DNA of 5,643 nt, taken from the NCBI GenBank assembly GCA_002323895.1, contig DCQM01000008.1, positions 1 through 5,643 of the forward strand, read 5' to 3'. Shown here one piece after another: positions 1 through 5,643 of the stretch. The notes beneath the pieces are model-generated. The model did not search any database. It had not been told where the DNA came from and saw only the letters and a program-made list of their open reading frames with translations. The position numbers and the translations under genes are program-made. Numbering within the stretch: the stretch's first letter is position 1; every line of letters starts with the position of its first letter. This stretch comes from Akkermansiaceae bacterium UBA1518 (GTDB lineage: Bacteria; Verrucomicrobiota; Verrucomicrobiia; Verrucomicrobiales; Akkermansiaceae).

Positions 1-17
1 ATTGGTGTATGGGGTTA

Positions 18-47
18 GGGGCAAAAGTTGAGTTTGATCTTGGCCCC
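18..47 (-). other. Hairpin after the cyclase gene (weak terminator candidate)
   Basis: On the minus strand a GGGGC arm pairs with GCCCC, extended by AAGA/TTTT with one bulged C and a G-U pair, leaving an 11-base loop. It begins 15 bases past the lipoprotein stop codon. No U-run follows, so it does not meet the usual form of an intrinsic terminator. The remaining edge sequence (1-61) shows no supportable gene. Confidence 0.25.
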
Positions 48-61
48 ATCTTGGTTGTCTT

Positions 62-1018
62 TTACTTCGTAAGCTGGTGGAGGACTTGGAGGGTAAGTTT
101 TCCGGTGTTTTCAAGGGCGCCGAAGGTGATTTTGTCCAAGGTGTCGCCTTTTTGGTGCCAGTAGGTTGCTTCGCTGAAGTTGCCGATGAGGTGGAGGACA
201 GGAAGGTTGGCGCGATTCATCAGAGGAACGTGATCATCGATGATGGTCATGGGGTGCGGTTTGACCCAGTCTTGCAGGCTAAGTTTGGATGCTGCGGACT
301 GGGTATGACTTTTAAGTTTTTGGTGGGTGTCTCCGCCGATTAGGAGGGAGATTTCTGGGTCACCGACGATGTCGAGAACGATGCCGATCTGGGGTTTAAC
401 TATGCGCTTGTCTAGTTGAGAGGCGTAGTAGCGACTTCCATAAAGTCCGTCCTTGCGGTTGATGTTTTTGAGGATGGCTTCTTCGCCGTCAAAAAAAACG
501 AGTTCGACGTTTTTAGCCCCTTCGTTTTTTTCGGAAAGAACGCGGGCTATTTCAACGAGTACTCCGGTGGAAGATCCGCTATCGTTGACGCCGAGAAATT
601 CAAATTCTGCGTAAAGCTTTGTGTCGAGATGGGAGCAGAGAAGGAAGGGTGTCGAGGAGTTCCAATCGGGCTCGGATCCGGGCGAATAGCGGGCGAGAAG
701 GTTGGTAAATTCTTGCGGGCCGATAGGGGTGATCCCAGTGAAGCTCTGGCGCTTAGTTTTCCAACCTAATTGGCCGAGCTTAGTTTCGAGATACTGCAGG
801 CTCAATTGGTAGGCTTCGGATCCAATGGGCCGTGGGCCGAATGCGGTGAGAGCTTCAACGTGGGTTAAAGCATTTTGACCGGAGAATTCGTCGATGGTCT
901 CCGCTGAAATAGTGCCTGTAATCGGAGCTCCGGAGACGGGTTTGGGCTCTTCTTTCTCTCCGCTACAGCCGGTTAAGAAAACAAAGGCAATGACAGCGGC
1001 GAAAGTGGTTTTGATCAC
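62..1018 (-). CDS. M28-family glutaminyl-peptide cyclotransferase-like lipoprotein
   Basis: A 318-residue exported zinc hydrolase-fold protein, most like animal-type (type II) glutaminyl cyclases, which convert N-terminal Gln or Glu of peptides to pyroglutamate. The N-terminus is a lipoprotein signal with lipobox LTGC (Cys18), so it should be membrane-anchored facing the periplasm. Visible family motifs are CSHLDT (H130, D132), VNDSGSSTG (D146), FFDGEEA (E179, E180), DGLYGSR (190-196), LDIVGD (D216), DDHVPL (261-266), PVLHLI (H276) and YWHQKGD (W287, H288). Compared from memory with human cyclase, D146, E180 and H288 match the zinc ligands, and E179, D216, an Asp of DDH, H276 and W287 match active-site residues. 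The start is GTG, 4 bases after the parB stop on the same strand, with no clear Shine-Dalgarno, so it is probably co-transcribed with parB. An ordinary M28 aminopeptidase is the alternative, but the DGEEA-LYGSR spacing and the DDH/WH motifs favour a cyclase. Confidence 0.85.
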   Translation of the reverse strand: MIKTTFAAVIAFVFLTGCSGEKEEPKPVSGAPITGTISAETIDEFSGQNALTHVEALTAFGPRPIGSEAYQLSLQYLETKLGQLGWKTKRQSFTGITPIGPQEFTNLLARYSPGSEPDWNSSTPFLLCSHLDTKLYAEFEFLGVNDSGSSTGVLVEIARVLSEKNEGAKNVELVFFDGEEAILKNINRKDGLYGSRYYASQLDKRIVKPQIGIVLDIVGDPEISLLIGGDTHQKLKSHTQSAASKLSLQDWVKPHPMTIIDDHVPLMNRANLPVLHLIGNFSEATYWHQKGDTLDKITFGALENTGKLTLQVLHQLTK

Positions 1019-1022
1019 GAGA

Positions 1023-1907
1023 TCAGTCTAGGTCGAGACCAAGAAGGTTCAAGATTCTCCCGAGATCATCGTTGCCGTAGTATTCGATCTCGATCCGCCC
1101 TTTCTTATGGGTGTGATGAATCACAGTTTGGGTGGCGAAGTGATCGCGAAGGCGGTTTTGAATCGCGGTGATATGGGGATCTACGACCTTGGACTTACTT
1201 GAAGATTTTTTAGGTCCGGTTTTGTTATAATCTTGAACGAATTTTTCAGCCGAACGCACTGTCATGTTTTGTCGGAGTATTTGGTCGGAAACCAAGATTT
1301 GCTCGTTGGGATCTTTGATTCCAAGGATGGCCTTGGCGTGACCGACAGTAAGGTGGCCGTCAGCAAGATGTCGCTGTATGGAGGGTTGAAGATCGAGGAG
1401 GCGCATTGAGTTGGCCACGCTGGCTCTTGATTTGCCAACGCGCTTGGCGATGATGTCCTGCTTGAGCCCAAAATCTTTGGCTAGGCGAACATAGCCCTCT
1501 GCTTCCTCAATGGCATTAAGGTCCTGACGTTGTAGGTTCTCAATGAGAGCCATCTCGAGGACTTCGCGATCGCTCGACGGCCTTTCGATAACGGGGACGG
1601 TCTCAAGCCCAACCATCTTTGAGGCACGCCAACGCCTCTCACCGGCGATGAGTTCCATCTGCCCTTCAACCTTGCGGATGATAAGGGGTTGGATGATGCC
1701 GAGCTGCTCGATAGATTGCTTGAGCTCATCGAGTGATCCTTCGGCGAAGTGCTTCCTCGGTTGAAGGGGGGATGGCACCAAATCGGAGATTGGCACTTGG
1801 CTTACGCTTTCGCCTGGCCTCAACTCGACCTTAGCATTGGGAACAGTGTCAGAAGAGGCTCCCCTAATTAGTGCCCCGAGTCCTTTTCCTAATGCCTTCT
1901 TCGCCAT
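1023..1907 (-). CDS. parB: Chromosome-partitioning protein ParB (Spo0J family)
   Basis: A 294-residue ParB of usual chromosomal size. ParB binds parS sites near the origin, uses CTP to slide as a clamp along DNA, and works with the ATPase ParA to segregate chromosomes. Parts in order are an N-terminal ParA-contacting segment LGKGLGALI (6-14), the CTP-binding N domain with SPLQPRKHF (46-54) and AGERRWRAS (88-96), the motif ENLQRQDLN (123-131), a helix-turn-helix DNA-binding region at about 147-171 followed by HAKAIL (190-195), a Lys/Ser-rich linker (about 231-241), and a C-terminal dimerisation domain (about 242-294) ending LLGLDLD. The ATG start gives the canonical N-terminus, although no good Shine-Dalgarno is visible. 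No parA precedes it, since the upstream neighbour is divergent, and no parS-like 16-mer was found in the window. Family assignment is secure. Confidence 0.97.
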   Translation of the reverse strand: MAKKALGKGLGALIRGASSDTVPNAKVELRPGESVSQVPISDLVPSPLQPRKHFAEGSLDELKQSIEQLGIIQPLIIRKVEGQMELIAGERRWRASKMVGLETVPVIERPSSDREVLEMALIENLQRQDLNAIEEAEGYVRLAKDFGLKQDIIAKRVGKSRASVANSMRLLDLQPSIQRHLADGHLTVGHAKAILGIKDPNEQILVSDQILRQNMTVRSAEKFVQDYNKTGPKKSSSKSKVVDPHITAIQNRLRDHFATQTVIHHTHKKGRIEIEYYGNDDLGRILNLLGLDLD

Positions 1908-1930
1908 GACGCTTTAGGAGATATCCAAGG

Positions 1931-1948
1931 TCTTCCATAAAAGGAAGA
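1931..1948. repeat. Perfect inverted repeat between parB and the divergent unit
   Basis: The arms TCTTCC (1931-1936) and GGAAGA (1943-1948) are exact reverse complements separated by a 6-base A/T-rich spacer. It lies 24 bases upstream of the parB ATG and immediately before an alternative ATG of the plus-strand gene. It could be an operator for the divergent promoters, but a 6-bp arm can arise by chance. No convincing -35/-10 pair could be assigned on either strand between 1908 and 2032. Confidence 0.35.
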
Positions 1949-2032
1949 ATGGAATCGATCCTTAATTTATCCGAAATGCTGGACTGGCTCCACAGTCTTG
2001 ACGTAACACGGATCTCAGGGCATCCCAGAGGG

Positions 2033-2707
2033 GTGAAAAGTCCACTCCTACTTTTATTCATCCTAACTATGAATGCGTTTTGTCAGAGAAATGACATACC
2101 GCTTTCAACAGTTCCCAAGCGAAACATCGTTCCGATGGAAGTGAAAGAGCGTGCGCAAGCGGCAGTTCAGGAAGTAGTTAACAAGACAATCCGCGGAGAT
2201 TTTCAAGCGGCTTTGGACTCAATGAATCCTGAATATTTAAAAGTGATCGCGCGTCCCTTCGGCGGGCCGAAAAGGTTGAAGGCTCAGTATTTAAGGCAGA
2301 TGAAGGAGATGGGGCAGAACGGAGTCACTTTCCAAGCCGCCATCACTCGTAGGGCTGACATTGCGTTCGAGGTGGATTATGGGCTCGAAGATTTTTTGGT
2401 AGATGGAGAAAAAGTGATGGGGGAAGATGGAAATCCCAAGAAGGTTGCACGCTATCGCAAGTGGATGGTTTTCGTTCCGACAGTCAAAGATTTCCAGTAT
2501 CTCGACCAATCGAAGAAGCCTGCGAAACTTCGCCGCTTTAGGAAGTGGGAATATGAAATCGCGATTTCTCCAAAGGAGCAAGAGAGTTGGACCTTCGTTA
2601 ATGGCAACGGTATGAACGCGCTGCAGCTAAGGAAGATCTTTAAGTTTCTTCCGAAGGAGGATAAGGAATTTCAGTTCCCCGAGGTTAAGGTTGAGGAACT
2701 TAAGTAA
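2033..2707 (+). CDS. Secreted protein of unknown function (possible NTF2-like fold)
   Basis: A 224-residue protein that I cannot assign to a named family. With the GTG start at 2033 it begins with a typical signal peptide: one Lys, the hydrophobic run PLLLLFILTMNAF, and a plausible signal peptidase site AFC/QRN leaving an N-terminal Gln. The same frame is open back to an ATG at 1949 with AGGA a few bases ahead. That would add 28 residues unlike a signal sequence, so 2033 is preferred. The mature protein has an amphipathic helix (about 36-64), then strand-rich, highly charged sequence, and near the end ESWTFVNGNG (184-193) followed by a Leu/Pro-rich tail. The W-T-F-x-N-G pattern after strands recalls NTF2-like small domains, but this is only a guess. 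It is the first gene of a three-gene run, 18 bases before the SET gene. Confidence 0.8.
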   Translation: MKSPLLLLFILTMNAFCQRNDIPLSTVPKRNIVPMEVKERAQAAVQEVVNKTIRGDFQAALDSMNPEYLKVIARPFGGPKRLKAQYLRQMKEMGQNGVTFQAAITRRADIAFEVDYGLEDFLVDGEKVMGEDGNPKKVARYRKWMVFVPTVKDFQYLDQSKKPAKLRRFRKWEYEIAISPKEQESWTFVNGNGMNALQLRKIFKFLPKEDKEFQFPEVKVEELK

Positions 2708-2725
2708 CTTCGTTTTAGATTTAAA

Positions 2726-3301
2726 ATGGGAAAAAATAAAAAAAAGGATCGCAAGCATTCCGAAGATAAGCAGAAACGTCGTATCGAGAAGCTTCGCAGA
2801 CGGGGTGAAAGCGACTTTGTGGAAGTCCGCGGATCCGTGATTCACGGGCAGGGAGTTTATTGCATCGAGCCAATCGAGAAGGAGCAATACTTTATTGAGT
2901 ATGTCGGCAATCGTGTGAGCAAAGAGGAAAGTGAAAAGCGAGCATTAAAGCAATTTGAAGAGCACGAGAAAAGTGGTGCGGCGGCGGTTTATATTTTTAA
3001 TCTTACTAAAAAGTGGGATCTTGACGGTAATGTTGAATGGAATCCAGCTCGTTTAATCAATCATTCCTGTAATCCGAATAGCGAGGCGATTCAGGATGGG
3101 AAACGGATTTTCATTCAGGCTCTGAGGGATATTGGAGTGGATGAAGAGATCACTTTTGACTACGGGTTTGACGTCGATTGCTATGAGGACCATCCCTGCC
3201 GGTGCGGCTCGTCTAATTGTATTGGATACATTGTGGGCCGCGATTACCACAATGATTTGGCCGATCGCCTCGCTGCGAAAGAGACCTCAGATGTTTCTTA
3301 A
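2726..3301 (+). CDS. SET-domain protein-lysine methyltransferase
   Basis: A 191-residue cytoplasmic protein with a complete minimal SET fold, which transfers methyl groups from S-adenosylmethionine to lysine side chains. The first 27 residues are a Lys/Arg-rich tail. The SET domain follows: HGQGVY (40-45, the GxG cofactor loop), FIEYVG (56-61), RLINHSCNPN (109-118, the RFINHSCxPN signature), and EEITFDYGF (140-148) with the expected catalytic Tyr146. A post-SET zinc motif CRCGSSNC (C158, C160, C165) is followed by GYIVGRD; with Cys115 of NHSC these normally bind one zinc. All key residues are present, so it is probably active. The substrate is unknown. Bacterial and chlamydial SET proteins have been tied to histone-like or ribosomal proteins, and the basic tail fits a nucleic-acid-associated target. 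The ATG follows the previous stop by 18 bases with no Shine-Dalgarno, and 50 bases separate it from the next gene. Confidence 0.93.
   Translation: MGKNKKKDRKHSEDKQKRRIEKLRRRGESDFVEVRGSVIHGQGVYCIEPIEKEQYFIEYVGNRVSKEESEKRALKQFEEHEKSGAAAVYIFNLTKKWDLDGNVEWNPARLINHSCNPNSEAIQDGKRIFIQALRDIGVDEEITFDYGFDVDCYEDHPCRCGSSNCIGYIVGRDYHNDLADRLAAKETSDVS
2731..2745 (+). repeat. A6-T-A8 tract at the start of the SET gene
   Basis: Codons 3-7 of the SET gene contain six A, one T, then eight A. The tract encodes the Asn/Lys start of the basic tail. A-runs of this length can cause polymerase slippage, which would frameshift the whole domain. The bias may simply reflect AAA/AAG lysine codons. Confidence 0.6.
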
Positions 3302-3342
3302 TTTTTCCAATTTGGCAAATCCTTTGAAAGCGTGCAATCTCT

Positions 3343-3347
3343 AGGGA
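3343..3347 (+). promoter_or_regulatory. Shine-Dalgarno for the thioredoxin-fold gene
   Basis: AGGGA ends 4 bases before the ATG at 3352 and supports that start. It is the clearest ribosome-binding site in the window; the other genes have weak or no recognisable ones. Confidence 0.55.
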
Positions 3348-3351
3348 CACC

Positions 3352-4431
3352 ATGAAAGCGATTCTATTTATTTTGGCCGTGACTACGGGGTTGGCTTTTG
3401 CTGGCTCACCTGAGAGAGCGCGTTTCATTTCGCGCGCTTTCGATCAATCCTATCAACAATGGACTAGCGATGTTCGCACCGCTGCCACTAATGATGCCCA
3501 AAACGCAGCGTGGCAGCGTCGCCCAGATGAAATCGAGGTTGGTCGAAAGATCTGGGAGGAAATCCGAAATGATCTTGATAAATCTTGGACCCTTGAACCA
3601 GCAGCTTGGTTGCTCGTGAATGCGTCGACTTATGCGGTCAAGCAAGTGAGAAAACCCGCGCGACGCGGAGATCCGGCTCGCCCGGCAGGTATCATCAGGG
3701 AAGCTGTTCGAAGTAATCATCTTCTAAGTCCTAAGCTTGGTTCTTACTGTATTGCATTGACGCACATTCAGGATCCACGATCCATGGCACTGCTCGAGAC
3801 CGTTGAGAAAGCCAACCCTTCCGAGATGGTTCGCGGGGCTTCTGCTTTGGCGCAGGCTATTTTGCACCGTCGTATTGGTGGTGGGAAACGCGGCATGGCG
3901 ATTCGGCAGGATAAACTCCGAAAGGCGATCATGGCGCCTGATCTAACCGTGGGGAAGACCACTACTCAGGCAATTCTGAGGGATGAACTCTTTCGTATGA
4001 GCCGACTCAATCTTGGTGCCGAAGCTCCCGATTTTTCGGGTGTGGAAGTGACTCTTAATAAGTCTTCGCTGAGTGACTACCGCGGGAAGGTGACCATCCT
4101 CTTCTTTTGGCATGCCCTCATGCCGGCGCATGATGAAAGTCTTGCTTTAATGAAAAGATATCAAGAGGAGTTCGCAGACAAAAATATCCAGATTTTGGGT
4201 GTCAATATGGACGATCCGCGGACTTTGCGCAGGCATATAGCGGAGGGAACCGTGAATTGGACGAACTTTTCGGATTCCACGCAATCGATTACTAAGATTT
4301 ACCGTATTGAACAATGGCCCTTTGTTTACGTTCTCGATGGGGAGCATAAGATTCGCTATTCGGGTGAGCCGGGGGCTTTCGTGAAAATCACCGCTGAGGA
4401 TTTAGCACGTCAGGTTGCTGTGGGTGAGTAG
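3352..4431 (+). CDS. Secreted protein with redox-dead TlpA/AhpC-like thioredoxin domain
   Basis: A 359-residue exported protein. Residues 1-17 form a signal peptide with probable cleavage at AFA/GSP. Residues about 20-215 are mostly helical, Ala/Arg-rich and without a recognised family; repeated helices around 125-175 look like a helical-repeat scaffold. From about 220 comes a peroxiredoxin/TlpA-like domain: GAEAPDFSG (222-230), a YRGKVTILFFW strand (243-253), a helix after the active site, ILGVNMDD (281-288), and the usual cis-proline strand QWPFVYVLDGEHKI (321-334, Pro323). Where TlpA proteins have WCxxC, this one has MPAH (257-260). The only cysteine in the protein is Cys133 in the helical half, so thiol-disulfide exchange through this site is not expected. 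It may be a binding or scaffold version of the fold. It is the last gene of the plus-strand run and its 3' end overlaps the convergent DUF58 gene. Confidence 0.88.
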   Translation: MKAILFILAVTTGLAFAGSPERARFISRAFDQSYQQWTSDVRTAATNDAQNAAWQRRPDEIEVGRKIWEEIRNDLDKSWTLEPAAWLLVNASTYAVKQVRKPARRGDPARPAGIIREAVRSNHLLSPKLGSYCIALTHIQDPRSMALLETVEKANPSEMVRGASALAQAILHRRIGGGKRGMAIRQDKLRKAIMAPDLTVGKTTTQAILRDELFRMSRLNLGAEAPDFSGVEVTLNKSSLSDYRGKVTILFFWHALMPAHDESLALMKRYQEEFADKNIQILGVNMDDPRTLRRHIAEGTVNWTNFSDSTQSITKIYRIEQWPFVYVLDGEHKIRYSGEPGAFVKITAEDLARQVAVGE

Positions 4432-5626
4432 CCCTTGAATCTTCTTTGGCCAAAGTTTTCAAGCGCCTCGGCTTGCGAGATTTGAAGTTCAAGTCACGCT
4501 GCCCAAAGCGATGTTGTTGGACGTCGATGATTAAAACACGCCGTTCAGGTAAGATGTGTTTCCAAGATGTCAGAGGCATGTCAGAAATAATGATGATAGC
4601 ATCTTCGGCGGGAGTTGTTTCGATTTCGGTGAGGACGTCATGCGCTTCAGTGTGGCTAGACCGTTTAGCCTGAGCAAGGAGAGTCAGAGTGTCGCTCCAA
4701 GCCTCGGCGTGAAAAGTCTTTTGACTCTTCCAGGCCAGAAAATCGGCTCGAAGATTCGCGGGCACTCCGATTGCTCGGAGGTGTCTCAGGGTTCCGCAGG
4801 CTAGTGAGAGCGAACGCTCAAACAGGTCAGTGCGAATGAGGGTGTGATCAGTTCCAAAGCTATGGAAAATGACAACTGCATGTTGGGGTCGTAAGCCTGG
4901 GGGGTCGTATTCACGGACCCTGGGGCTTCGACCTCTTGCCTGAGATCTTATGGTGGCTGGCCAGTGAATTTGCTTGGCTCGATCACCTGGTTGGTAAGGC
5001 CGCAGTCCTCGGGGTTCCCCAGGAGTGTCGCCGGATTGGAAGCCTCCTCCATCCCACGCTTCATCGAATTTACCGTTCGCAAAGAACTCTTTTGGGACAA
5101 GGGGCTGAGGGAAGACTAAAATCTCATGTTCAAGGGTGATTTTTTTCGAGAAACGAAATATCCTCAATGGGAAGGCTGAACTTAAAGTGCAGGGGTGATC
5201 CGAAATAGCCCCCCTTTTGGCAATACTTCCCCGAAGTTTACTTGTCGAAGAGGAGCGGGCAGCAGTCCATGTCGCATGCGTTTCAATTTTAGAAACATGG
5301 GATAAGTTGAGCTCAAGGTCTGTATTGCAGGCATCGAAAAGATTCCGCTTGTTCAGCTGGGTGAGCCGCAGATCGAAAGGGGTGTCCGCAAAGACGCGGG
5401 AAGGGGCATAGAGTTTAAGGTGAATGCCCCGGAGGTTCCATTTTCCGAATACTATTACCATAAGTCCTAGTAGAAGTCCGGCGGTGCCGAGTGCGATTAA
5501 GTCGCCATCGATTCGCCCCCCCCCCGTCATTGTGAGGGTGAGCGCAACAAGAAGAAAAAGAATGCCGCGCGGAGTGACTGTCACAGGAGGAGTCTGAACA
5601 ATTTGTTGATGGGGTCCAGCTTCCAT
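4388..5626 (-). CDS. DUF58 membrane protein (MoxR-associated type)
   Basis: A 412-residue protein with two N-terminal membrane segments (about 20-36 and 42-61), a beta-rich cytoplasmic or periplasmic middle region, and the DUF58 signature: GEPRGLRPYQPGD (203-215), KQIHWPATIRS (218-228) and VREYDPPG (237-244). After this comes a von Willebrand A-like half with strands AVVIFHSFG (250-258) and DAIIIISDMP (342-351). DUF58 proteins commonly sit after a MoxR AAA+ ATPase gene and are thought to act in protein maturation or envelope assembly; no such gene is inside this window, but one could lie just past the right edge. The ATG at 5626 is the first in the window, yet the frame stays open to position 5643, so the true start may be further upstream. 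A run of ten G lies between the two membrane segments. The last 14 codons and stop overlap the convergent gene. Confidence 0.9.
   Translation of the reverse strand: MEAGPHQQIVQTPPVTVTPRGILFLLVALTLTMTGGGRIDGDLIALGTAGLLLGLMVIVFGKWNLRGIHLKLYAPSRVFADTPFDLRLTQLNKRNLFDACNTDLELNLSHVSKIETHATWTAARSSSTSKLRGSIAKRGAISDHPCTLSSAFPLRIFRFSKKITLEHEILVFPQPLVPKEFFANGKFDEAWDGGGFQSGDTPGEPRGLRPYQPGDRAKQIHWPATIRSQARGRSPRVREYDPPGLRPQHAVVIFHSFGTDHTLIRTDLFERSLSLACGTLRHLRAIGVPANLRADFLAWKSQKTFHAEAWSDTLTLLAQAKRSSHTEAHDVLTEIETTPAEDAIIIISDMPLTSWKHILPERRVLIIDVQQHRFGQRDLNFKSRKPRRLKTLAKEDSRATHPQQPDVLNPQR
5516..5525 (-). repeat. G10 homopolymer inside the DUF58 coding sequence
   Basis: Ten C on the plus strand, read as ten G in the DUF58 gene, encode the end of a Thr codon and three Gly codons (residues 35-37) between the two membrane helices. 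Both helices and the DUF58 signature are in one frame at this length, so this is the coding-competent state. Loss of one G reaches a TAA at 5499-5497, and gain of one reaches a TAA at 5417-5415. Confidence 0.9.
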
Positions 5627-5643
5627 GTCATCTCGACTGGTCT

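Noticed and set aside
1..49. Minus-strand ORF starting at ATG 49 and leaving the left edge
   Set aside because: Only 16 codons are visible, with no ribosome-binding site or recognisable sequence.
8..118. Alternative minus-strand frame past the lipoprotein stop that reads like protein (ending KIKLNFCP)
   Set aside because: It has no start codon after the preceding TGA, and the lipoprotein already has a natural C-terminus, so a frameshift is not needed.
1864..2061. 65-codon minus-strand ORF overlapping the parB start
   Set aside because: It is out of frame with parB, has no family features, and is explained by the overlap with parB and the divergent gene.
3312..3340. Promoter before the thioredoxin-fold gene (TTGGCA, 17 bases, CAATCT)
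   Set aside because: The -10 match is poor, and the implied start would fall about 5 bases before the ATG, leaving out the visible ribosome-binding site.
4444..4460. Palindrome CTTTGGCCAAAG followed by TTTTC as a terminator for the plus-strand unit
   Set aside because: As a hairpin it leaves only four A/T-rich pairs around a 4-base loop with a short T-run, and it lies inside DUF58 codons; too weak to call.
1..5643. parS site (TGTTTCACGTGAAACA-like) expected near parB
   Set aside because: A visual scan found only partial matches such as TGTTTC near 4619, none with the palindromic second half.

Overview
This 5.6-kb window looks like a chromosomal housekeeping or accessory stretch from a Gram-negative bacterium of intermediate GC, about half by eye. 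I see no phage, transposon, CRISPR, rRNA or tRNA signature. The mix of a chromosomal-type ParB, an animal-like (type II) glutaminyl cyclase lipoprotein, a stand-alone SET-domain protein with a lysine-rich tail and a thioredoxin-fold secreted protein without its cysteines, with mostly weak Shine-Dalgarno signals, suggests the PVC group, most likely Verrucomicrobiota (Opitutae-like). This placement is an inference from gene content and was not tested by a search.

Layout: positions 62-1907 are a two-gene minus-strand unit, parB followed after 4 bases by a lipoprotein of the M28/glutaminyl-cyclase family. About 125 bases of divergent intergenic DNA, carrying a perfect 6-bp inverted repeat, separate it from a plus-strand unit of three closely spaced genes (2033-4431): a secreted protein of unknown function, a SET-domain lysine methyltransferase homologue, and a secreted protein with a helical N-terminal half and a redox-dead thioredoxin-like C-terminal domain. 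A DUF58 membrane protein on the minus strand (4388-5626) converges on this unit and overlaps its last gene by 44 bp. Its true 5' end may lie beyond the right edge.

How the genes might work together: ParB acts on chromosome segregation in the cytoplasm. The SET protein may modify basic chromatin-like or ribosomal proteins, so the two divergent units may both bear on the nucleoid, but this is a hypothesis. The cyclase, the unknown secreted protein and the thioredoxin-fold protein all carry export signals. The unknown protein's predicted mature N-terminus is a glutamine, which would make it a possible substrate of the neighbouring cyclase. The most checkable oddities are a run of ten G in the DUF58 coding sequence, the MPAH replacement of the thioredoxin CxxC site, and the absence of parA next to parB.
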